Shown one piece after another: positions 1 to 12,190 of a DNA stretch of 64,000 bases. Numbering within the stretch: the stretch's first letter is position 1; each line of letters opens with the position of its first letter. Below the pieces are notes generated by a model. The model ran no database searches and was not told the origin of the DNA. It was given only the letters and a program-made list of their open reading frames with translations. The DNA comes from Dermanyssus gallinae (Eukaryota; Arthropoda; Arachnida; Mesostigmata; Dermanyssidae): positions 248,001 to 312,000 of the forward strand of contig QVRM01006001.1 of the NCBI GenBank assembly GCA_003439945.1, in the 5' to 3' direction. A program made the position numbers and the translations under genes.

Positions 1-637
1 TTTGGTACCAAATCTATGTCAATGCGAGCTGTGGTGGCGGAGAAATTACGATTTTTCGGAGGGCATGTCCAGATTAAGTGCATGTAAAATGACTGTGTGG
101 CGACGTTCACTACCACCGACGTGTCGCACGACAGCCGCAGCGTGTCATTTTTTATGCACTTAATCTCGACATGTTCGCCGAAAATCGTCATCACTCCGCA
201 ACCACAGCTCGCATTGACATAGATTTGGTAGATTCGCGCGTTTGCCCGAATATGTTAGTTTTGAGCGCTGAGTGGGCGTAAGGTAATGATTTTGAGGTAT
301 TTGGCGTGAAAGCTAATAAACTACTTCATTTTTGGCGAATTCTCTTCTAAGCGACCATGTCGCATCTTCTGGGTGGCTTTATATGCTCTTCAGAGGAAAC
401 AGAATTTTCTCACAAACACGACGGTGGGCTTAGTTTCTGTATAGAAGGACTAGTTGCCTCGCCGTTGCACATTTTGTGCTCCTATGTCGAGCAAAAACAC
501 CAGTGTCACAAATTGTAGTATTTTCACTCTCACTCCGAAACAAGACTTCTCAGAGACTATGTTCCATTGCAAAAAACACCTGTTTCAACGAGCTCTACAA
601 TTCCACATATCGCGCTTCAAATATTCCTGAAACACCC
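1..637. mobile_element. Palindromic TIR element, copy A (truncated by window edge)
   Basis: This is the right part of a non-coding element of the same family as the copy at 644-1573. Positions 1-235 are a near-palindrome around a GC-rich loop, and 235-637 align in order with the spacer and right arm of the neighbour. The end differs: after the shared block CGAGCTCTACAATT the terminus reads CTGAAACACCC and stops at a TA-rich junction. Its left half lies outside the window. No coding capacity is visible. It is probably a non-autonomous DNA transposon mobilised in trans. Confidence 0.7.
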
Positions 638-643
638 TATATA

Positions 644-1573
644 CAGGGTGTGACTGAACGAATTTTATAGCGATACATAAAATTGTAGAGCTCGTTAAAA
701 CGAATATTTTTTCCAATGGAACATGTGCTCTGAGAAGTCTTGTTTCGGAGTTACAGTGAAATTACTACAATTTGTGACACTGGTGTTTTTGCCCGACATA
801 GGAGCACAAAATGTGCTGTTGCGAGACAACCAGTCTTCCTAGACAGAAACTAAGCACACCGTCGTGTTCGTGATAAAATTCTGCTCCATCTGATGAATAT
901 GCAAGGCCGGTCAGATCATTTTGGTACCAAACATATGTCAATGCGAGCTGTGGTTGCGGAGTAATTACGAGTTTTCGGCGGGATGTCCAGATTAAGTGCA
1001 TGAAAAATGACGCGCTGCGGCTGTCGCGCGACACGTCGGCGGTAGTGAACGTCGCCACACAGTCATTTTACATGCACTTAATCTGGACATCCCGCCGAAA
1101 ACTCGTAATTACTCCGCAACCACAGCTCGCATTGACATATGTTTGGTACCAAAATGATCGCCATGAATTGCACATTGGCGAATATGTCCGCTTTGAGCGC
1201 TGTGAGTGGTTGTAGGGTTATGATTCTAAAGTATTTGGCGTGAACGCTAATGAAGAACTTCATTTTTGGCGAATTTTCTTCTAAGCGACCATGTCGCGTC
1301 TTCTGACCGGCCTTGCATATTCATCAGATGGAGCCGAATTTTATCACGAACACGTCGGTGTGCTTAGTTTCTGTCTAGGAAGACTGGTTGTCTCGCAACA
1401 GCACATTTTGTGCTCCTATGTCGGGCAAAAACACCAGTGTCACAAATTGTAGTAATTTCACTGTAACTCCGAAACAAGACTTCTCAGAGCACATGTTCCA
1501 TTGGAAAAAATATTCGCTTTAACGAGCTCTACAATTTTATGTATCGCTATAAAATTCGTTCAGTCACACCCTG
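644..1573. mobile_element. Palindromic TIR element, copy B (complete, non-coding)
   Basis: The element starts CAGGGTGTGACTGAACG and ends with the reverse complement of that sequence. It is flanked on both sides by TA, the target duplicated by Tc1/mariner elements. The left arm (644-913) is the inverted copy of the right arm (1305-1573), about 270 bp each. The left arm abuts an internal palindrome (914-1159), which a 145-bp spacer (1160-1304) separates from the right arm. Short open frames in it are inverted shadows of each other, so I see no gene. The TIRs are very long for a MITE and the layout is closer to a foldback element. Any transposase would have to come from elsewhere. Confidence 0.8.
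914..1159. repeat. Nested perfect-arm palindrome inside TIR element B
   Basis: Arms of about 98 bp (914-1012 and 1063-1159) begin and end with GATCATTTTGGTACCAAA and its complement. They surround a GC-rich loop of about 50 bp rich in CG dinucleotides. The arms are nearly identical, so a long hairpin or cruciform could form. Copy A carries the same unit at its left edge, with more divergence between the arms. Confidence 0.8.
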
Positions 1574-1634
1574 TATATATATATATATATATATTAATAC
1601 ACATCAATAATATTTTTATATATATACATATGCA
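1574..1634. repeat. (AT)n microsatellite at the end of TIR element B
   Basis: An AT dinucleotide tract begins directly at the TA that flanks element B, followed by AT-rich sequence. It may have grown from the duplicated TA target. Confidence 0.8.
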
Positions 1635-1715
1635 TACAGGGTCTTCCAGGATTCGTCCAACAAACTTTGGAATCTTGTACAGGTCGGCGAAAAAATCATT
1701 ATATATATATATACA
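1635..1715. mobile_element. Solo end of a second TIR family (as at 56,606)
   Basis: The segment ACAGGGTCTTCCAGGATTCG followed by a CCAACAAACTTTGG block and GTACAGGTCGGC matches the left terminus of the element at 56,606-57,184. No opposite end is found nearby, so this is a truncated copy. Confidence 0.6.
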
Positions 1716-1739
1716 GTCTCACAACGGCACCTCATATAT

Positions 1740-2530
1740 GCTATGCAGCAAAGAAGCTGCTAAAGATTCGGAAGAACTGCGAGGAATTCCGCAATATATT
1801 CCGCAGCCAGTAAGACACAAAGGCCTATTGTTATCGCACAAGCAAGTCGCAGGACGTCCACGGCGGCCGCATTTCCTGGAACCTACGAGTCCAAGAACTA
1901 GCCATGATAGCTTTCAACACAGACTAGGTAATTCAGCCGGGCCAACGGCTCTTTGACCAACCCACTCGTGCAATTGCTAACGAGCTACCGTGGTTGCTTT
2001 CTGCCAAACCTACTCCGCTTTGGCAAAGCAGACTCTTCCTGGCTGAGATGGTTGAGGACGTCAGGCACTATTACAAACGTTGTGTCTTGTTCAATACTGA
2101 GGTACTCTCTCGGAACCCAAGACTGGAAACGCCCCTGACATGTCAAACTCTTGTAGAAGCGCTCCTCAAGGACCATAATTAAGACCACGACCTATGATAA
2201 GAACATTCGCAGACTTTATCTAAAAGCTAAAATAGCAACGCACAAAGTCAAGCAGTCTTATTAGAAGCTAAAGTGGCTTTAATAACGCCGCCCGGTATGC
2301 ATGGTGTATTCCACCAGATCATTTCTGGTATTAGTGATACCCAGGATTGCGCAGAGATCGCCGCTCTTCCTAAGCATCAAGTTTTGAATGACATAAACGG
2401 CTTACCCCGAGCAAAGTTTATAAATACATTCTTCGACGTAAACATGAATGATCTTTGCAGTGGAAAAAGAGTTCAGACAAAAACACACGCAGGCAAAAAG
2501 TGTGCTAGCAGTATGATGACCTAAAAGACG
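1740..2530 (+). other. Unassigned segment, possibly decayed coding DNA
   Basis: Several short plus-strand frames follow one another (best 1,994-2,182 and 2,273-2,524), with moderate composition and no microsatellite. I recognise no family. It could be an old transposon body or a host pseudogene; nothing in the sequence decides between them. Confidence 0.15.
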
Positions 2531-3424
2531 GGACGACCGTTATTGAAGTGGAGTATCTAACCACATATTCAAAGCAACTTCTGCTCGCTACATGAATATT
2601 AAGAGATAATATCACGAAAACACGTGCAGATACCTACACCTGTGTCACACATTTGCCCTCGTTTAAATATAGACGTCATCTTTTCTCTTTTATGTCTACT
2701 GTATTCTGTTGTATTATCGCGTACTAGTTACACGCCAGAAAAAAAAAGTAGCGAAAAAGCGGCCTTATTTGGTTGTAATGCAGTTTATTGCAGACTAAAT
2801 AGATTTGGAAAATCGACTCGATTGTGATGTCATCTTGTCCAATGCGCTTCATCAAAAGGCAATCGAAGGTATTGAACTAGCGCTGTGAATCGCAACTTAA
2901 CAATTTTCTTATTCTATTCATATTGTTGCCCTGATTGCATACATGATCGACATGCATGCGCAAAAATATCAGCATTGGCTCTAGCGATAAAGACTGTTAT
3001 GGGACGGCATCGGGGGGTCATTTACACATAGGGCTAATGGGCTCTAAAGTGATCTAATCATCAATCAATACTAATTTGTTTGACAAAGCCAACAAAAATG
3101 GTGTAAAATGTCTTCTTCAGTACAACGGGTGCAAGACATCTACACTCATCAGGCTTATAAGTCTGACGTTACAAGGCTTCCCGCCTTAAAGTTGCTGGCG
3201 CAGTATTGCACAGTGAACACGCTTTGTCCGTCTGCAAAGAGCTTTCAGTATTGGTATTTACTCGTAGTTGGTGTCTACTATTGAACACTTACTAGAACAA
3301 GATTGAATATTTTTTAAGTTCTTGATATTGCTGTCCGTGCACACGCGTATTTCATATCTATTTCATGATTTGACGAAATTTGCTATAATCCTTATATAAG
3401 TATGTACTATAGTATTTTTGCCGC

Positions 3425-3462
<38 letters not shown>

Positions 3463-4070
3463 TTTGAAAAACACGGGTTTTACCCTATCTTATTTATCTA
3501 GCTGTGATGTGCTGAGATGCCCCCATATGGCCTGGATGCCGTAGGCCGCCACCGAAACAACCTTCAAGTCAGACAAAATGTGCCCCCAGAGTACTGTTGG
3601 GGCTTTTCAATTATTGGCATCGAGACCAGACTATTCCTTAGTGCTCTCCGAAGCTTAATCCCCCCGAATCTAGACATCTGCTGAAAATTGCAAGGAGAAC
3701 AGGATAAATATGAGAAGCGTATTTGAGGTTATTCAATTTGGACAAGTCGCAGTACACGATAAATGAATCGGACAAAAAGGACACCCGGTAAACTATGAGA
3801 TCGTCACCTTTTCCGGGTTTCTGGGCCAAATATGCTAGCCGCCAACATCAATATGCGTACATACGTTAGCAACAATCGCAAGGCAATACTAAATGTGGCA
3901 AGTTTTCCTCTAAACAAGCACAGAATTGTGTCCATGCCGACCTGGCGACGTTGTATATTTATTTTTCCCGTCTACCGCTTCTCCACGCTATTTCCTCGTT
4001 TTTATTGCACGATGCTTGTTGTTTTCTTCTGTGTCTTCTACTTTGTGTCTGCTAATGATTTATTTTTTCC
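2531..4070. other. Intergenic, no gene seen
   Basis: AT-rich DNA with one (AT)n tract at 3,430-3,462. No convincing frame, RNA gene or transposon end was seen. Confidence 0.5.
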
Positions 4071-4206
<136 letters not shown>

Positions 4207-4750
4207 CGTGTACATACATGGGTTGTGTGTCCAGCCACCATTTACGTGAAACTCTGGCGACTGAATAGCGTTGCTCAACGTGCGGTCAAACCCAGCAACA
4301 ACCCGAGTGATGCCAGATGTCGACTTATGATTGAAGTTGTGCCCAACTTGTTGCTGCCGACCTGTCAGGAGGTCGCCCACAGGCAGCCTCGTTGTGTCTT
4401 TTATCCACTTTTGTTCTCTATTGTTTCGATGTGTTATTACTGCAGGCTTGTTACTACGACTCTACTAGATCTGTCACCACGTGTCCCCGTTGGCTGACTG
4501 GAGAAGAGTATCGCAGTATCTGCCACTGACTTGGTACGGCAGACAGATTTGGAGCGGGCCTTTGGCATGGCTCAATGATGTTCTCTGACGCTAACATAAT
4601 ATATGTCAAGCGGCCCTCAGGTGCACTTGTACACCATCATAGATCAAACACCAACTCGCTTAGGTTTGCCGGCGCCGTTAGATGACATTTCATCTCAACG
4701 GTAAATGCTGTGAGTACGCAGTGGCTATGCTTTGATGGCAAACCGTAGAT
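4207..4750. other. Intergenic, no gene seen
   Basis: Mixed-composition DNA without a recognisable frame or repeat. Confidence 0.4.
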
Positions 4751-5517
4751 TGATCAGCAGCAGCAGCAGCAGCAGAACTTTATTTTGGTGGCATACACTT
4801 CGACAAGACATCGCCGGTCAAGAAAACGGCTACCGAACAGAACGACATATTCATCCACACCATGCGCAAGTATTCCAGGCCAAAGATCACACACGACATG
4901 ACCTCTACGTGTCTCTTGTACTATAATAGAATTATCAACAACAGCAATATCAATAAAGCGACGACAGCAGCAACAACAGCAACAAGAACAACAACAATAA
5001 TATCAACAAAACGACGACGACGACGACGACAACAACAACAACAACAGCAGCAGCAATATCTACGAGGCGACGACAGGAACAACAACACTATGTGGTATTC
5101 TAAGCGGTGCGCTGTAACATCCCGCACGTGCCAAGAGACTGTTCTCAGGCAAATGAATAAAAAAGGCATCTTATGGGGAATGCAAAATATCACCGCTGAG
5201 ACAGGGAATGGGTTGTGTGTGTGAGAGAGGGACGGCGAGTAAAAGATAGAGAGAGAAAGCAATAAAGACAGGAACGCAATCTAGGTGATTGATAATCGTT
5301 TGACGAAAGACATGCACACGTACATGATTGACAAAAAACATCAAGTGTAACGACGGCTGATTTGCTCCAATACGGACAGCAAAACAGCGTGAGCGCAGCC
5401 CTGTCGTCATTTAGCATCGACAAACAAAGCCCAACAACAAACGTCCGTACGCCTGAATATTTGTAACGTTCAGTTCGATGTTTGTTGTTTTTTGACGCAC
5501 CAACAACAACAACAACG

Positions 5518-5551
<34 letters not shown>

Positions 5552-5575
5552 CGACGACAACAACAACAACACTGG
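4751..5575. repeat. CAA/CAG/CGA trinucleotide repeat cluster
   Basis: (GCA)n at 4,757-4,776, mixed CAA/CAG/CGA units at 4,963-5,057, and (CAA)n with CGA interruptions at 5,503-5,571. Frames through them give poly-Gln, poly-Thr, poly-Asn or poly-Val with no flanking coding signal, so I read them as microsatellites and not as protein repeats. Confidence 0.8.
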
Positions 5576-7336
5576 AGATTGCACGCATCAAGCTAAGTGT
5601 CTGCTACCTGACGACGTCTGTCGTTTGCTCCAGTATGTGTCCAGATTTCCAGTCTATCAATAGGCTTGCGATATGCCCCGCTCTGTCCTGATGACTCATC
5701 GTCAAACAGCTGCTACAAACGGATAGTCTACGCAGGCTGTCTGGTCGGTCGCACGTGCCCAGTTATGATGTATCCGCCGACGTGCCGTGCGCTATCAACT
5801 CTTGGCTCTGCGGCTTAACAAGGATAGGTAGCGCGTCATTAGTTAGTTGCTACGTTCGGTGTTTGAACTGAAAACATTTAGCTGCCGGCAGCTCTCTCAG
5901 TGCATGCCGCGTTCTCATTATGCAGCAATTAAACTTAGCGAGCGAGACACAACAATCTGCATCCCGCTAGCTCTCGCATAGTTAGTTCACTACGCTATCG
6001 CCGTTCTGAAAACGTGTCGACTAAATAAACTATGCTGCTGCTGCTGATGTCGTTAGCCTAGTCATCACAGTGTTTGACCTTGATAACTTGCGTTCGCCGC
6101 CTCTTTGTTCCTGTTGCTGCACAATGGCGCCTTGTGTTCGAGACGGAGGTGAGGTTATTTTGCCGCGATAGTAGCGGCCTGGTATATATCGAGGTCTATA
6201 GAGGCCTATAGAGATTTAGGGTGCCGCATCTGTGGCGGATGGACGGACGGACGGAATGGCACATTAGACTTTTAACACCGCTGAGTACGAGAGTCTACCC
6301 GAACAAATAATGCTCCAGACAGACGTTTCAAGGCGCTTGCACATAAATAATCGTGTACATAGTGCCCATATTTGTTTCTCTATGCAGCGCCTGCACAACC
6401 TGGCCGTGATTGTACAGCTCTAAAATAGAGCTAAATTACACGCGCCAAAACGCTGGCCGCAGAACGGTCCTATGCTGTACCAAAATCGTTGCTACCCTGT
6501 ACTGTATAGCCAAATCAGTTCACCGTCGTAAAAGGTTACGCGTTGCAATCAACGTTACGTCGGTCCAGTCAGAACGGTTCGCTAGGACAGACTGGTTAAA
6601 AAACTGCCTGACTCAGCATGACAAAAATAACTCGAGAAGGTCAGACCTACCTTAACGACTTCTTGCAGTCTCTTATTAAACACACATATATTATCGTATT
6701 TATATACTTACTGATATAATAGTGCTTACTATTGATTTGTGACCATTATTACTCCAGACGTTCAAAGTCGTTTCAGAGTTTATCGTACCCTTGTAGTCGT
6801 AAATCTGTTGATCACAGGATTATAGCTGCTTCCACCAGAAAGCGGTTATTTACTGTGTATAATCTTGACACGTAGCGTTGTGAAGGGAATTCTGATACAG
6901 CTACACACGTATTTTCGCGAACTATGGTATCAGGAATAGTTGAGATTTTCAGACGTTATGCTCCGCATAGATCTGCATTACGTCGACAGCGGTAAGCGTT
7001 AAAGTGTGTGCAACAGCAACAACAATACGCCGGATAGGAAGGGCCCGCAATGCGGTAGTCCAACAGTGTCCTGGGCCTGACATATAAAAGCGTCTCCTGT
7101 TCGATACCCACACGCCACAATGAGTATTGTTTACTCAGTTGCAGTCGCAAACGAATAACAGAACAGGTTACACTTTGCAGGAAAGGCATGTCGGCATACC
7201 TAACAGGTTGCTGTTGCAGGACAGGCATGTCGGCATAACTGCATATCCAAGGATGTACGCAGAATAAAGAAGATAGACACACGGCATTTATTAGACCCTC
7301 TAACGAGGCACGATAACGAATTCGCTGTGGTAATAA
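5576..7336. other. Intergenic; weak tRNA-like motif and short duplication
   Basis: No gene is recognised. At about 7,040-7,115 a TGTTCGATACCC box-B-like motif follows a weak box-A-like stretch, which could be SINE-derived. At 7,169-7,236 a segment containing GGCATGTCGGCATA is duplicated with a period near 38 bp. Confidence 0.3.
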
Positions 7337-7337
7337 C

Positions 7338-7382
<45 letters not shown>

Positions 7383-7401
7383 TATTATTATTATTATTAT
7401 A
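7337..7401. repeat. (ATT)n microsatellite
   Basis: Two adjoining ATT runs broken by one slipped unit. Confidence 0.9.
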
Positions 7402-8523
7402 CGTTTATGGGCGTGTGCAGTTAGTATACGCAGTCAGTCGCACGTGTGAAAGAAGCTCGCACGCCAAACGGCAAAATTCAATAATTGGGTGGTGGTGGTG
7501 GTGGTGGTCGATGTAGTAATACTATATTATTAGCATTATGGCACTGGTGAAAGTAGTAGCGATCCGGCAATTGGTGCTTGCAGTGATCGGGGGTAATCTT
7601 GCCGATCACAGGGGGGGGGGGGGGATCGTGCCGCCGCTGCCGATCCGATAGAGTCGGCGCTGTTACGTCGGCGCGTTTATTGCTAATTTGCAGGCGCGCG
7701 TGACCTGGACACACACCGTGAATGACGACGGTGCCGCATGGCGACTGAAAGATGCTTTCATGCATCGCCGCCAATGTTCTGGCTACTGATCTACGCCTTT
7801 CGCTTGTACTGCTGATCAGCTCTCATTATAATCAGATTTTGATTACGACGATGTTGATGATGATGATGATTATGATGATGTCCATCATGTAATCAATGAC
7901 TGCTGCTACTGCTGCTGCTGCTGCCGCCATAATTACTCTATTAAATATAATAATGAATGTATCGATTTCATCACCGACAATGCCACTGCAGGTTGTCTCG
8001 TAATTAGCATTTCGACTCTAATCATTTATGAACATGCAGGTAATAGCGAATGTGAGCTATACTACTATGTCGACAGCACAAAACGCCTTCAATTTTCAAT
8101 GAACAAACAGTACCTACGGGTATCATAGGTGCGCACACCCAGCTAAACTAAAGTGATAATTAATAAATAAAAGATAGTATTCATCCAGCAACAGAGCAGA
8201 ATATTGCCGCTAGAGTTTAGACCTTTGTATGGAATTGTGGAGAGTTTCTGCTAGATTAACTTTGGAGATCATAAACAATGCTCGAAAAATTTGTAAACTA
8301 ATTCCGTTTTATGGTTGTAATGCTTGAATGTTTTCCTATACAATTCTATCTACTTTGCTAATCGACTACACTGTGTCTCTCATACACTCCAGAAGCTTCT
8401 CAAGGCTGTACTTATCCTTCGTTTCGATAGGTCGAGCCTCTGTTGAATCTCAACGAGGTAAGCCAGCGTAGAGTTAATCTCTAGAGTGTTTAAGCCTCTC
8501 GCGCAGTTTCTAGCGTGGAAATA
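7402..8523. other. Intergenic with short GGT, G and GAT runs
   Basis: (GGT)n near 7,488-7,508, a G run at 7,611-7,624, and GAT and CTG runs at 7,853-7,925. No gene was seen up to the TA that flanks the mariner. Confidence 0.5.
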
Positions 8524-8551
8524 CAGGTAGTTCAATAAGTTCTTAGAATGA
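8524..8551 (+). repeat. Mariner left terminal inverted repeat
   Basis: 28 bp, matching the right end at 27 positions in inverted orientation. Confidence 0.95.
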
Positions 8552-8700
8552 GCTTTTTAGAATTCGAATTTTGGCACGCTTTCACCGCTAATAGGAACTG
8601 CAACTTTTCGACTGCTAGTACTCAATATATTATGGTGATTGGCCGTTGCGATTTCGTTTGATAGCTTTTCCCGTGCAACGTATCGGCGTGATTTTTAAAA

Positions 8701-9747
8701 ATGGAGAAAAAATAGTTTCGAGTGGTTATCAAGCATTTTTATTTCAAAGGTTGGAATGCGACCTAAGTAAAAATTGAGTTAGACGAGACGTACAGTGACT
8801 CTGCGCCATGTTTTGCCACTGTTTCCAACTGGATTAATGTGTTAAAAAGAGGTCGCAGGAGCACCGAGGATGAACTACGTCCAGGAGGCCAAAAAACGGC
8901 AACTGATGAGGAAAACGTAGAGAAAGTGCGAAAAATTCTTGGCACAGATAAGCGAATGAACATTAAGGAAATAGCGGAGGCATTAGGGATTAGTTTAGGC
9001 AGTGTGCATTTTATCCTACACGAAAACATGAAGATGAAAGAGCTTAGAGCAAAATGGCTGCCGCATTTGCTCAACCAAGGCCAAAAAGACGAGCCTGTTT
9101 TGGCTTTACAGCAAAATTTGGCCAAGATGTCGAACAATCTGTCGGAATTTTGGTGCAGATTCATGACCGTCGATGAAAGCCGGGTTCATCACTACACTCC
9201 CGAGACCCAAGAAGCATCTTGCCAATGGTGTGCACCTGATGAAGGACCTCCGAAGAGGGTGCGGACAACGGCATTGACCGGAAAGGTGATGGCTACAGTT
9301 TTTTAAGACCAACGTAGAATAATGCTGGTCGACTACCTTGAGAGCTGTAAAACGATCACAGGAGAATATTATGCAAGACTGTTGGACTGCCGTTAGCAAG
9401 AACTCATCGTGAAACGGCCCGCTTTGCAGAAGAAGGTTGTCCCGTTTCACCAGGGCAATGCTCCTGCACACAAGTCCCGGCAAGCATCGGCAAAACTGGC
9501 CCAACTGAGGTTCGAACTTATTGAACAACCCTCCTATTCTCCAGACCTGGCCCCCTCTGATTATTTCCTCTTCGGACATTTGAAGAATAGTCTCGGTGGA
9601 AAGCGTTTTTCCAGCAATGAAGAGGTTAAGGCTGCTGTCAATGCCTATTTTCAGTCTAACGACGCGGAATTCTACTCAAGAGGTATGAAAGCTCTGAAAT
9701 CTCGGTGGGAAAAGTGTATTGAGCTTCTCGGGGAGTATATCGAATAA
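8701..9747 (+). pseudogene. Mariner transposase, dead by stops and catalytic change
   Basis: A single frame of 348 codons runs from the ATG at 8,701 to the TAA at 9,745-9,747, matching the family length of about 345-350 residues. It is interrupted by in-frame stops at 8,713, 8,764, 9,304 and 9,394. The N-terminal helix-turn-helix part includes KRGRRSTEDELRPG; the first catalytic Asp is in TVDES, followed by HHYTPETQ. The second Asp should lie in HQDNAPAH, but the sequence reads HQGNAPAH (GGC at 9,454-9,456). The third Asp is in YSPDLAPSDYFLF with the 34-residue spacing typical of DD34D mariners. The type is probably irritans-like, but the subfamily is uncertain. Confidence 0.93.
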
Positions 9748-9784
9748 GAAAAATTTAAAACATGATTTGGAAAATTCTCGGTTT

Positions 9785-9812
9785 TCATTCTGAGAACTTA
9801 TTGAACTACCTG
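9785..9812 (-). repeat. Mariner right terminal inverted repeat
   Basis: Inverted partner of 8,524-8,551, followed by the TA target duplicate. Confidence 0.95.
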
Positions 9813-10223
9813 TATACATTCAATACCAACGATATGACTGCAACACCACCCACAAACACGCTGGAAATTGTAACTTTGGCCGACCCATCACGGCGTTCGA
9901 CGTCAAGCGCAGTAGCAGCGCTACACAATGACGACTAGTGGCAACAATGAGAATCAAAATGGAAGGCCAATACAATGAGGGCATTGTGTATAAAAGAAAC
10001 AGGTATCCTGAGCGACCGTAGAAACCGCAGGTCACGACCACAGCCAGCCAACGCTGGACATTTCGGCATTGTAAACGTCACAATGTCAACGTGTGGAAAT
10101 CCATGACGTTTCGCAATGCAATGTACGTATGATTTTGTTTGCATGCATATATTTATGCCGCTTATTATGCGATGTCAGTATGTTATGTGCGTCCGCTGTA
10201 CTAGCTCTTAATTTTAGTTAGAT

Positions 10224-10230
10224 GTATATA

Positions 10231-10303
<73 letters not shown>
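10224..10303. repeat. (AT)n microsatellite, about 80 bp
   Basis: Nearly uninterrupted AT repeat. Confidence 0.95.
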
Positions 10304-10306
<3 letters not shown>

Positions 10307-10499
10307 AAAGTATGCTTAGCCTTTAAAGAAGGCCTAGCTCATACCAGTCATCATCCACATAGAGCACGTAAACTAGTTTCATCAAGCTGCCAATTATCAT
10401 CACCGTCCGTATAACAAAAGCACGAAAACGTCGAAGAGTCTTTAAGCCTCAAGCAAAATTCGAAATCGGCCAAATCCAAACTGCCTTATATTCGAAGCG

Positions 10500-10557
10500 A
10501 TTGGTCGACTTGAACTTTTGTACTTTCCAATTGGTCTACGCGTAGCCGGTATTGGTC
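10500..10557. promoter_or_regulatory. Three phased ATTGGTC (inverted CCAAT) boxes
   Basis: ATTGGTC occurs at 10,500, 10,530 and 10,551, spaced 30 and 21 bp, close to three and two helical turns. A pyrimidine-rich stretch follows at 10,640-10,690. ATTGG is the inverted CCAAT box bound by NF-Y in animal promoters. No TATA box or downstream first exon can be pointed to, so a promoter role is only a suggestion. Confidence 0.25.
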
Positions 10558-12190
10558 GCTGCCTGTCCTGAACGCTGCATAGTTATCGAGCTTTCCCCGA
10601 TTGTTCTACTTCCACGCCACTTTCTCTTGTTCGATCCGTCGGTCGGTGTGCTTCCTCTCCTCTCCTCACCTCTTTTTATTCTGCTCTGTTACTTTGTTCG
10701 GCCAGACGTATTTATGCGCGCCTGATGGTCGACTTCGATAACGACGCGCAAAGAAATTGTAAAAAACGTAGCGAACCACGTCATTTGACGTTTTTGTAAA
10801 ACGAAGAAAAAAAAACGCCGGGCCCGAGCTGTCAGCCAGTATGTTGTGCATGTTTGTCTGTGCACAGGCAGGCTGCACTAATCATCGAGTGGTTGAATAG
10901 ACCTACCAAAAAGGGAGAAGGGCGGGGCACTGCATTTCTGCTGCTGCTGCTGTTGTTGCCACTATACCCGCGATGCTGTTGCTCATTGCTAACCAATTGA
11001 CGTTAACGCGTGCATTGTGTGCACAGTCGCCCGCCGTACCGTGCCGTAACGCCGTGCCGTGAATGCGTGCACGACCAGCTTTGGCCCACTGCGCTGTATA
11101 ATGCGGCACGATCTTTTGTGGAACTACGCAGTCGCCGCCCAGTTATGCCGCCCATATCGTTGGGTAAGGACCAAAAATCACTCTGTCTAGGTCATCATTC
11201 ATGTGTGTGTATTTGTTTGTGTACAATGGGCAACATGCAGCGTCTATGAAGCAGAGCAATTTGTCAACAGAACGATAAGATTTCGCATCTTAGGTCATCA
11301 CAGAGTTGTGTCAGTTCTAGAGCAGCGGTACCATCTGATCGAACTCGTTGAAATGAACTCGTCGTTGATCCGCCCGTCCTACATTTTTCTGGTCCTAGCA
11401 GAGACCTCAAATGGAACGAAGCTCTTCTTATCGACAGAGATCGAATTCTGCCTACTCTTTTTGCTGTGCATTTTGAGGACCAAGCATTTGCAGGAAGTAT
11501 GCCGCTTGATGAGCAAGAGGAAAAAAACCGATACAGAAAAGGGAGAGAGATAGAGATAAACAGAGCTCTAACATAGCGCACCATAATTAACCTCTTTTTC
11601 GACATGCCCAGCCGGACGGTTTGATGTGTGCGGCGATCTTGCATTCGTGTATTTGTCGCATGTACATCGCAACATCATAGAACGAAAAGATCAAATTTCC
11701 TCACTCAAACACGTTGCTGTGGTCTAACGTAGGCTAAATACAATGATCGAACATTCCTTGGAAAACTGTGGTCCATACAATTTATAAGAAAGACACGGGG
11801 GGGGGGGGGTGGAGGTAGGGGACTTCGCCCCGTCTGGGGCTTCGTCCTATACGCGTTGTGGTTGTTACTGTAAGTCCGCCATTACCATAGTAGCAGCAGC
11901 GGGGGGAAATCATTTTTCCTCGATTATTTACTTCCGGATGAAGCGTGCGCACATACGCAGATCGTTTTACGCAGGGTATTGCCGTGAATATATATATATA
12001 TATATATAAATATATATGTTACTTTCAAATTTGCAGATGATGCGCCTCGCGCATATGGCGTTTAGTGCACGCCCCGTAAAAGCATTCACAATAGCAAAGT
12101 ATAGTCGTGCAGTGGCTCCGTCATTTCAATGATTGTGAATTATTGTGTCGTGAGTCGTGATATCACAAAACAGCAACTCGTTTAGAGCTT

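Larger units (their letters stand above)
8524..9812 (+). mobile_element. Mariner element with both TIRs (inactive)
   Basis: The element is 1,289 bp, the usual mariner size. It begins CAGGTAGTTCAATAAGTTCT and ends with the reverse complement; the 28-bp TIRs (8,524-8,551 and 9,785-9,812) differ at one base. TA lies immediately outside each end (8,522-8,523 and 9,813-9,814), the expected target duplication. The body carries one transposase frame without frameshifts. Ends this well preserved suggest it could still be cut by a related transposase supplied in trans. Confidence 0.95.
9815..12190. other. Intergenic; AT tract and CCAAT-like cluster inside
   Basis: No recognisable gene. A minus-strand frame of 126 codons at 11,264-11,644 has no family signature and I do not support it. 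There is a G run near 11,799-11,809 and a short (AT)n at 11,989-12,017. Confidence 0.4.

Noticed and set aside
11264..11644. 126-codon minus frame
   Set aside because: It is longer than average, but its composition is patchy and no motif is recognised; expected by chance in 64 kb of six frames.
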